Shown here: positions 56,488 through 64,000 of the stretch, piece by piece
Position numbering within the stretch: the first letter of the stretch is position 1
How the letters are laid out: each line of letters begins with the position of its first letter
NCBI GenBank assembly: GCA_035048495.1
Contig: CM068551.1
Span: 16,742,248-16,806,247, forward strand
DNA: 64,000 nt
From: Euptelea pleiosperma
Lineage: Eukaryota > Streptophyta > Magnoliopsida > Ranunculales > Eupteleaceae
Direction: 5' to 3'
Program-made: the position numbers and the translations under genes
The notes under the pieces: generated by a model
What the model saw: only the letters and a program-made list of their open reading frames with translations
The model's database searches: none
Told to the model about the DNA's origin: nothing

Positions 56488-56957
56488 TAGGGCTGCAACA
56501 TGGGTGGGCTCAACCCGAGCCTGACGGATTCAACCTGACATTGGGCTCGGGTTGGGTTGGGTTGGGTTGGCCCCTTAAGTACTCGAGTTGGGCTCGGGCT
56601 TAGATTTTGACAACCCGATCAAAATCAGGTTGGGGTCAGGCTTAGATTTTTGACAACCCAAGCCTGACACTGCAAATATAAATGTATATATTTTGTTAAG
56701 GTGTTTATGTTTGTAAAAAGTTGATGAAGAAAAAAAAATTCTTTTATGTATTTTTATATTAGAAATTAATACAATTTTTTTTACCAACCTTTCCTAACAA
56801 TAAGAATAAAAAAAATGAGTAATTTACCCATCCGACTAACCTGACCGGGTCGAAATTCTAGGCCCGACCTTGGGTTGGGCTTGGGCTCACAATCTTGATC
56901 GGGTTGGGCTCGTGTTGACCCCCAAATCCGACCCAACCTACCCGAGTTGCAGCCCTA
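56488..56957. mobile_element. hAT-type MITE of 470 bp with 8-bp target duplication
   Basis: Ends TAGGGCTGCAAC and GTTGCAGCCCTA are perfect inverted copies. Flanks GTTAAAAC (56480-56487) and GTTAATAC (56958-56965) agree at 7 of 8. Inside are repeats of GGGTTGGGTTGGGTTGG and GGCTCGGGCTTAGATTTT, and their inverse. No transposase. Confidence 0.8.
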
Positions 56958-56965
56958 GTTAATAC

Positions 56966-57610
56966 AGGTTTTATTGTTATGTGGGTTGCTAACATGACCA
57001 ATACGGACCGTCCATTATATAGACGACCGTTGGGATTAGCAACGTGGATAGCACCCTTGTCTATGGAACAAATACTTTTTAAAAATGGTGATCCAAACAA
57101 TCTGTTATTCTGAAAAAAGTCTTTTTGTAAAAAAAAAAGACCTTTTCAGGTCTAAAAATGGTGATCCAAACACCTCTTTAGTTTTCAACTAAACATACAC
57201 AATGGTAAAAATAATGTTTATTTAACAGCATAACAACCGTTATTTTCAGTTATAGTGGTTACAAACGTTAATAGTGTTTTTGGCTGTTAATAACAGATAA
57301 AGTAACAGGTTTGGAGCGTTAATGTCATTATAACAGTGTCGTAACTGTTTTCTAAACCATGTTCTTGCCACGATGGGTGTCAATTTTACCCGTTTAACCG
57401 GAACCAAATTGGAACTGAAAACACCGGTTCCACATAATTGGGAACCGATTAAAAAAGAACCGAACCGAAAATAATGGTTCCGGTTTTGGGTAATTTAATA
57501 TGGAACCGAAACCGAACCGATAAGAACCAGAACCAAGATTGGACCCAAAATGTCTCGTGCAAGTAACAAAGACATCCGAATAAGGGAGAAGTGGAGGAAT
57601 AGATGATTTG
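56966..57610. other. No gene; old repeats
   Basis: 57190-57360 carries ATAACAACCGTTATTTTCAG-type words of the CCGTTATAACGG hAT-like family. 57370-57580 is rich in GAACCGAAACCGAACCG words behind GGGTGTCAATTTTACCCG, which resembles another hAT-type MITE start, but no right end was found. Confidence 0.4.
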
Positions 57611-57624
57611 TAAATTTTTGGGTA

Positions 57625-57880
57625 TTTTAGTAACACTCCCTTGAAATTTGAAAGTATTTGGTAATACCCCCTTATACTTTCAAACTTTAGGACTACCCCC
57701 TTGACCTAATTTAACCATCATTTGACTAACAGTAAAACGTGACATGCATCATGCGCCTGTTAATGCTAACTATGTGTGTGTGATTCAAGTCTGTTTTAAC
57801 TTAAGTCAACTACTATTAAACTAGGTCAAGGGAGTAATCCTAAAGTTCGAAAGTATGAGGGGGAGTACTAATTATTAAGT
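57625..57880. repeat. Fold-back MITE with ACCCCCTTATACTTTC arms
   Basis: Left arm TAATACCCCCTTATACTTTC and AAACTTTAGGACTACCCCCT; right arm AGGGAGTAATCCTAAAGTTC and GAAAGTATGAGGGGGAGTAC. They are inverted copies with several differences. The right arm is the piece repeated in the 391-bp tandem duplication that follows. Confidence 0.6.
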
Positions 57881-58566
57881 AAAACTTTGATGACAGGCCG
57901 CATTATGAGCGACGTGGAACACTCTTAGAGGACTGCGATGGTAAGATTGTTTTTCCACTACCTAGGTGGACCTACAAACCAAAAATCAGCTTGATTAGTG
58001 ATTTCAAACCTTTAGATCTTTGTACCTCAAATAATGGTCAATAATGCTCAACTTCACACAGTTAAAATCAACCCATGAAAATAATTCTGATCCAATGCCT
58101 CTAAATCACTAATCGGGCTGATTTTGGTTTGTAGGTTCACCTAGGGATTGGCCAAACATCCATACGGTCAGTCCTTCAAGTCTGTTTTAACTTAAGTCAA
58201 CCACTATTAAACTAGGTCAAGGGAGTAATCCTAAAGTTCGAAAGTATGAGGGGGAGTACTAATTATTAAGTAAAACTTTGATGACAGGCCGCATTATGAG
58301 CGACGTGGAACACTCTTAGAGGACTGCGATGGTAAGATTGTTTTTCCACTACCTAGGTGGACCTACAAACCAAAAATCAGCTTGATTAGTGATTTCAAAC
58401 CTTTAGATCTTTGTACCTCAAATAATGGTCAATAATGCTCAACTTCACACAGTTAAAATCAACCCATGAAAATAATTCTGATCCAATGCCTCTAAATCAC
58501 TAATCGGGCTGATTTTGGTTTGTAGGTTCACCTAGGGATTGGCCAAACATCCATACGGTCAGTCCT
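57785..58566 (+). repeat. 391-bp tandem duplication containing MITE sequence
   Basis: Two head-to-tail units: about 57785-58175 and 58176-58566, each starting TTCAAGTCTGTTTTAACTTA and ending ACGGTCAGTCC(T). They appear identical but for one or two bases (CAACTACT against CAACCACT). Each unit holds one MITE right arm plus most of a palindromic-family MITE, so the duplication is younger than both insertions. Confidence 0.92.
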
Positions 58567-58644
58567 TTAAGAGTGTGCCACATGGCTCATATTGCGCCCT
58601 ATAATCAATGACAGGGTCCTGTCATCAAAGTTTCCTAGTTACTT

Positions 58645-59025
58645 TCAACTAGGTCAGTGAGTAAAACTTGACCGGCCACAATATGAGCCACGTGGCACAT
58701 TTGTAGAGGACACTGACCGTATGAATGTTTGACCAATCCCTAAGTGGACCTACAAATAAAAAATCAACCTGATTAGTGGTTCCTAAGCGTTGGATTGGAG
58801 TCATTTTCATGGGTGGATTTTAAACCCTATGAATTTGAGAATTATTGATCATTATTTGGGTACAAGGATCCAAGGGTTTGAAATCACCAATCAGGCTGAT
58901 TTTTGGTTTGTAGGCCAATCTAAGGATTTGGCCAAACATCCATGCGGTCATTGTTCTCTAAAAATATGACACCTGGCTCATATTGTGGGTGGTCATCGTG
59001 GACGGTCAGCAAAGTTTGATGCATT
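58645..59025. repeat. Palindromic-family MITE abutting the TOM9 gene
   Basis: It starts GAGTAAAACTTGACCGG near 58651 with GAGCCACGTGGCACATTTGT and ends with GGCTCATATTGTGGGTGG and CAGCAAAGTTTGATGC near 59022. The right arm ends about 125 bp before the TOM9 ATG at 59149, so it supplies much of the near promoter. Confidence 0.7.
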
Positions 59026-59123
59026 CTACGTGGTCTCTTGGGGACAGCAAACACCGGTTTTATTGAGAATCTCGACTGCCAAGGGTTTATTTGCGACTCA
59101 CAATCTCACTCTTCAAGAGAGCA

Positions 59124-59148
59124 TCTCTTCTTCTTCTTCTTCTTCTTC
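59124..59148 (+). repeat. CTT/TTC triplet repeat in the TOM9 5' leader
   Basis: A run of about eight TTC units directly before the ATG. Pyrimidine-rich leaders are common in plant housekeeping genes. Confidence 0.8.
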
Positions 59149-59451
59149 ATGGCGCCTCAGAGCAAAAGAGGGGGTAGCGGTAACGAAGGAATCCTAGCTA
59201 GGGTTTCAAGCACGATATCTCAATCACCGATTGTTCATCAAGGGAGACAAGCGGCTTCAGATGTAGCATACGTAAGCAAAAAGCTCCTAAAGAGCACCGG
59301 GAAAGCAGCTTGGATTGCAGGAACGACGTTTTTGATCCTGGTCGTTCCCCTAATCATAGAGATGGATCGAGAGCAGCAGATGAACGAGCTCGAGTTACAG
59401 CAAGCCAGCTTGCTCGGTACCCCAGGCATTCCTCCTCCTCCCACCAAGTGA
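59149..59451 (+). CDS. TOM9: Mitochondrial import receptor subunit TOM9 (plant TOM22), single exon
   Basis: A 100-aa protein starting MAPQSKRGGSGNEGILARVS. The conserved core VSKKLLKSTGKAAWIAGTTF leads into the membrane span LILVVPLIIEMD and the tail EQQMNELELQQASLLG. This matches plant TOM9 (the short plant TOM22), which lacks the acidic cytosolic domain of fungal TOM22. It is anchored in the outer mitochondrial membrane by residues about 54-70, with the tail in the intermembrane space, in the TOM complex. The ATG after a CTT/TTC repeat (59124-59148) is chosen because family members start MA.K/PxxG here. Length is normal. Upstream in-frame codons are poly-Phe and not credible. Confidence 0.93.
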   Translation: MAPQSKRGGSGNEGILARVSSTISQSPIVHQGRQAASDVAYVSKKLLKSTGKAAWIAGTTFLILVVPLIIEMDREQQMNELELQQASLLGTPGIPPPPTK

Positions 59452-59798
59452 TCTATTCATTGATTGGTTATTTCAATCAGGTCAGGATCTAGGGTTTTCT
59501 TTGATGAGATTCAGATTTTTCTTGAAACTATTTTTGGGGTTCAGGGTTTTATCGGACCTGCATTTAGTGTCTTAGGGTTTTTATTTTCTTATAAAACTGG
59601 ATGATGTAACAAATTTTCTATGGATTCGTTTGCTTATAAGTTATAACAGTTTCAGATATCAGGGAGAGGGCTGCATCACCATAAGGGTTGGCATCCCAAC
59701 TATGTTGGCACCCCGCCCCTCTGCACAACTCATCCCGAAAAGAGAGTGAACAAAGAAAGAACACCAAAGCAATTATGCGAATCTGAAGTAGGTCCTTA
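59452..59798 (+). other. TOM9 3' flank
   Basis: Probably 3' untranslated sequence up to about 59640; nothing else recognised before the Harbinger-type MITE. Confidence 0.5.
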
Positions 59799-60214
59799 GA
59801 GCATCTCCAACCCTACCCTACCCTAAACTTAGGGTAGAAAAGACTGCCTTACCTAAAACTTGGAAAACTCTCCAATGGTTCACCCAAAACTCTACCCTTC
59901 CCTAAATATAAGTTCCTATTCCTAAATATAAGAACCAATAGGAAGAGGGAAAATGTCAAAAATAATAAGAAGGGGACATAGGTGACATTAAGTGAAAAGA
60001 TGGAGAGGACATTCAGTGGAATTAATAGAAAAGAGGGAGGAGAAGGGGGAACAAGTTTTTAAAATCTCACCCTAAATCCTACCCTAAGTTAGGGTAGGAT
60101 TTGAGGTTACCCTAAAATGGGGTGAACTTTAGGGTAGGGTTGGAGATGGTTTTTTATGTTTTTCACCCTATCTTAGGGAAGGGAAGAGAATTTAGGGTAG
60201 GGTTGGAGATGCTC
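59799..60214. mobile_element. PIF/Harbinger-type MITE with TTA target duplication
   Basis: Ends GAGCATCTCCAACCCTACCC and GGGTAGGGTTGGAGATGCTC are perfect inverted copies. TTA flanks both sides (59796-59798, 60215-60217). Length 416 bp. Several inner CCCTAAA/TTTAGGG words lie in both orientations, giving nested hairpins. No coding capacity. Confidence 0.85.
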
Positions 60215-60959
60215 TTAGAGGTTCCTCAATGCTAGGAATAAAATCTGGCCTACCACTTCAAGATTGAACCGAACCACGAGGGAGGGTAATTCCTCTCGTG
60301 GCGCCCAAATTAGCACTAAAATTAACTTCTCTCCAAGTGGCCGAAATGAAAACTGTCAAATTTGTGGATTACCCTTTCCCCATTGGCTCTCACCCTCCAA
60401 TGGATGGTTCCTTGCGAGAACGCATACACTGCTGCTTCCGAGTTAGACTCCATCTAGATATTTTTCCACCCTTTAGAAAGAGCCCAAGTGGCCCCTCTCA
60501 TAATCGCTATACATTCCACAATAAAATAAGTAACAGCTCCAATACTCTCCACTAATGCCCCAAGCATTCTACAATTACTATCCCGAAAACTGCACCCATG
60601 CCTCCTCTACTAGGGTTCCCGATAGCTGCCCCATCACAATTAATTTTAATCACATTATGTAAGGGGAGAATCCACTGGGGAGCTTTCCTTGGTTTTGGGC
60701 CAAGTCCAAGCTTCTTTAGAGTCAGCAGGCCAGGTATTGAATTTTGCATTGCTTTTTTGGATTGATTTGCAGCATATCTAACATACACCATGATTGTCCC
60801 CCAAATCTTCTCTGCTATGTAATATGCATTGTTAAAATAGACCAATTACGTCATTTCCATAATGCATTCATGCAGGAGACAACAAATATGAAGAGAACGA
60901 GTGCATTAAAAAATAGATGGCTATAGTTTTCCTCTTCTTGTTTACAAATGCTACATCTT

Positions 60960-61344
60960 GATGTCATGCTAATGCCCTTTCTCCTTGTTCATTAGTGGGC
61001 AATACACCTTGGAAGAACTTCCAAGCCGTTGTTGTAGCTCTAGGGTGGATGTTCTCGTTTCATATCCATTTCGTCCATCTAACCTTCTAATTCTTCTTTG
61101 TAATAGTTTCATAAGCTGATTTAACTGAGAACTTGCCATCTGTAAAAGCCTTCCGTATTCTTTCATCTCTCCGCCGTCTTAGAACTTGGTTTCCAACTTC
61201 CAAACCAGCTATGTTGAAAGCCCTCTGGACTTCTCTCGGGATATACCACCTGTGGTTAACCAAGATGTCTGCTACTGTTGCTTTGCATTTTTTCCACATT
61301 GTAAAGTTGGAAACAATGCCATCCTTTACTGCATGCTCCCTCAT
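60960..61344 (-). pseudogene. Linker and zf-RVT region of the second LINE
   Basis: 61344 to 61087 encodes EHAVKDGIVSNFTMWKKCKA, EVGNQVLRRRRDERIRKAFT and GKFSVKSAYETITK (the pre-zf-RVT block FSVKSAY). After a stop comes WKFFQGVLPTNEQ and, near 60950, CSICKQEEENYSHLFF, which retains the Cys/His spacing of zf-RVT. Confidence 0.7.
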
Positions 61345-61979
61345 CCAAGGTTCACGCCCAAGATCAATATTTCCCTCACTTCCAATTATCCAACCATAAT
61401 GTTTCGTTACTTTTTTGAGAGCCCATTTAATGCCAAGCCAAATAGAGGAATTTTGTGGTAGAGAATGACATCACATGAGGGTGAGGAATTTGCTTCTCAT
61501 AAACAAGGCCCAATCATCCTTTGCTTTAATAAATTTCCATGCTAGTTTCATGAACATCACCAAGGTAATGTCTAAGTGTCCTCACTCCCAGACCACCCTC
61601 ATCACATGGTTTGCAAACTTTATCCCAAGCTATGGTAATGCTCTTCCTTTTTTGTGGATTTCCTGACCATTTGAAATTTCTGAGAATAGCCTCACATTCC
61701 GTATCAATTCCACCGGCCATTTGTATACTGCCATGTTATAAATGGGGGTGTTGCTCAGAATGGATCTAACAAGGACTACCCAACCATGTATAAGCAACAT
61801 CTTTCCTGCTCACCTCGTTGCTCTCTTCCTGGTATATTCGACAAGAGGTTTGACGACTATAGTAGTAATCCTGCCATGAGAAAGCTAAACAGCCAAGTAT
61901 TTCTCTGGGAGAGTTCCTACATTAATGCCAAAAGCTATTCAATTCTTTCCTTTCTTATAGTGCTCATGGTCTCAATGTA

Positions 61980-62476
61980 TCTATCGAACAATCTGCTAAG
62001 GCATTTCAGACTTCGAAGATTTCCATTAAGGAAAATAAATATATCATCAGCAAATAAAAGGTGACTAGGACCCGAGCATTTTCTGAGACTAAACTTGGGA
62101 GCAACCACTCCATTATCTTTAAGTCACATGATCCTCTCTGCTCAAAACATCCCCGGCTAAACAAAGAGAAGAGGAGATAAAGAGGATCTCCTTGCCTGAG
62201 ACCCCTACTCACCTCAAAGAAACCATGGGCCCCTCCATTGATCATAACTAAAATATGGGCACTACCCACATTCTCCTTGATCCAGCTGCACCATCTATAG
62301 CGAAAGACGAATCTTTGCAACACAATGAAGAAGTCCCAATCTAGAGTGTTGTATGCTTTCGAGACATCGATCTTTATACCAATATTCCCACTGTTCCGTT
62401 TCTTATTCAGCACATTTTTCATTTCAGATGCAATTCCAATATTTTTTGTATCTCTCTTCCTTAAATAAAAGCACAT
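61980..62476 (-). pseudogene. Reverse transcriptase core of the second LINE
   Basis: Minus-strand blocks: IGIKIDVSKAYNTLDWDFFI (motif A), FFEVSRGLRQGDPLYLLF (motif B region) and, in a neighbouring frame at about 62064-62032, LLFADDIFIF (motif C, FADD). Motif C has left the frame of motifs A and B, so at least one frameshift lies between 62065 and 62170. Downstream, 61720-61526 encodes ILRNFKWSGNPQKRKSITIA and CDEGGLGVRTL, the usual post-RT region. Confidence 0.8.
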
Positions 62477-64000
62477 TGTTGTTTGGATACAATTTTCTTA
62501 GCGCTTCCACTCTGTCTAAATGCTATCATCTTATGATTTTAATGAGGAAGTTGCCCACAGGTTTGAACTGATCAAGCTTGTTCGCCCCCTCTTCTTTGGG
62601 TATGAGCACTAGAAAGTTAAGAGTTAGATCCAACTGGAATTTTACCACCCCTAAAGAAATAAGTAATACCTCTGTATGTGACACATCCTTCCCAATAATA
62701 GACCAGCGTGCTTTAAAGAAACATCCGGGGAAACCATCCCGGTATCCAAGTTAAGATAGAAAATTGCATCTTTGAACCCCTCTTCTATCGGTATGGAATA
62801 CGGGTGATCACTTAATTCTCCATAGGTGAGAAAAGCTTAGGAATTATCTTCATTAACTCATCATCAATACTGGAAAATTCTTTAGTAAATCTCTCCTTGA
62901 AGAACCCAACCACATGTCTTCTAATGCCCTCCAGGTTTGATGGCATCCGACATTTGTCGGATATTATCTCATGAATTGTATTATTCCCCTTCTGATTCTG
63001 GTGCATGTGCGAAAATAATATGTGTTTCGATCCCCTTCCTCAAGCCATTTAATTCTAGACTTCTGTCTCCACAAAAACTCCACTTGGTTGAGTGTGCTTT
63101 CAAGATCTGCTTCTTTCTTGGCTATGACAACCGCAAGACCGTCATTGCGATTGTCCTCGCCCATCTGAAACTGAAGTTCCTCCAACTCCTTTGGCATGTT
63201 GCTCAATTTTAGTTAATCAGGCCAAAGACCTCTCTATTCCACCATTTGAGGGCCATCTTCAGTAGTCTTCTAAGCTTCTGAGAAACCAGAAACAAGGGGG
63301 ATCCAAAGATTTCCTTCTCCCAGCTATCGTTGACCATCTCCAGAAATTTGAATGTGAGAGCTACTTTTTCTGGAATCTGAAGGGAGCATTGGCAGGTTTT
63401 GGAATAGAACAACTCCATCCTGCAAGAGGAGAATGATCAGAGCTAAGTCTAGGCAGAACTTTATACTTCCATCCCGAGTGACCATAGTTTGTTTATAGAA
63501 ACATCTGTCCAATTTACTGAGTATATTCTTCGGCTTCCCATTTGTTTGTTAGTCCAAGTTAATATCTGACCAGACCTTCGACTTTCATTCAAACTACAGT
63601 TATCCACCATATTTTGAATTCTTCCATTGTTCTCATCACAGGTCTCCTTCCACCTTTCTTTTCATCATAGGATAGGACAGCATTAAAATCTCCTACACAA
63701 GCCGACGTGTGCCACCTTGGCTAATCTGCTATAGTTCTGCTATGCACAAAACATCAGGTTTATGATTTGTTGATCAACCCATCTTGGCTACTCTGCTGTA
63801 GTTCAATACCAATGTAGATTTGTTGATCTGAATATGAAAGAATATCAGGCTTAGGCATGACTAACTTCCACAATATCCATGTATTCCCAATATTTGGATT
63901 ATTATAGATCCTGGAAAAAGTCTGACCTATTGGGGAGAGTTTAATCATTGGTTCTGCTATGCACAAAACGTCAGGTTTATGATTTTAAAACATTTTCCTC

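Larger units (their letters stand above)
60240..64000 (-). mobile_element. Second L1-type LINE, decayed, running off the window
   Basis: On the minus strand, from right to left: endonuclease N-terminus (KPDVLCIAEPMIKLSPIGQT region, 63966-63800), GDFNAVLSYDEKKGGRRP (about 63690-63630), SKLDRCFYKQTMVTRDGS (about 63515-63460), RT (62476-61980 and on), zf-RVT-linked region (61350-60960) and RNase H (about 60660-60260: INCDGAAIGNPSRGGMGAVF; WKNI*MESNSEAAVYAFSQG). Stops and frame changes are frequent, so it is dead. Its 5' part continues past 64000. Confidence 0.8.

Overview
The window reads as nuclear DNA of a flowering plant. It has intron-bearing genes of plant-specific families (a PLS-class PPR protein, a plant TOM9/TOM22 import receptor, an NTF2-RRM G3BP-like protein). 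These lie in AT-rich DNA filled with plant-type L1 LINEs, Copia and Gypsy pieces, RTE tails and many MITEs. The dispersed repeats suggest a large-genome lineage, perhaps a magnoliid, but I cannot prove the lineage from sequence alone.

Layout. 0-1.1 kb: last two exons of a TPR-repeat gene (+). 1.2-4.2 kb: fold-back elements, a broken Copia element (-) carrying a Tourist-like MITE, and an RTE tail. 4.2-10.1 kb: a nearly full-length but decayed L1-type LINE (+). 10.9-23.5 kb: a nine-exon G3BP-like gene (-) whose 1.4 kb of coding sequence is spread over 12.7 kb because its introns hold hAT, LINE, RTE and other insertions. 22.6-29.0 kb: a dense field of palindromic MITEs, a 543-bp Mutator-type hairpin with a 9-bp target duplication, and a CACTA end. 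29.2-31.0 kb: a head-to-tail cluster of Helitron-like units, ending about 310 bp before an intact intronless PPR gene (31.3-33.4 kb, +). 35.7-42.0 kb: a five-exon gene of unknown function (-) whose start codon appears to be made by splicing. 43.5-56.1 kb: a four-exon SAM-dependent methyltransferase gene (+) with a Copia half-element and a 2.1 kb inverted-repeat element in its introns. 56.5-59.0 kb: hAT MITE, tandemly duplicated MITEs. 59.1-59.5 kb: TOM9 gene (+). 59.8-60.2 kb: Harbinger-type MITE. 60.2-64.0 kb: a second decayed LINE (-).

The host genes are unrelated housekeeping or organelle-linked genes, with no operon-like or cluster logic. The exon models of the three spliced genes were assembled by hand; all splice sites are GT-AG and all reading phases agree. 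The most unusual structures are the Helitron-like tandem array, the nested hAT element that carries a LINE piece, the long inverted-repeat element at 49.6-51.8 kb, and the splice-made start codon. I found no tRNA, rRNA, CRISPR or bacterial-type features.
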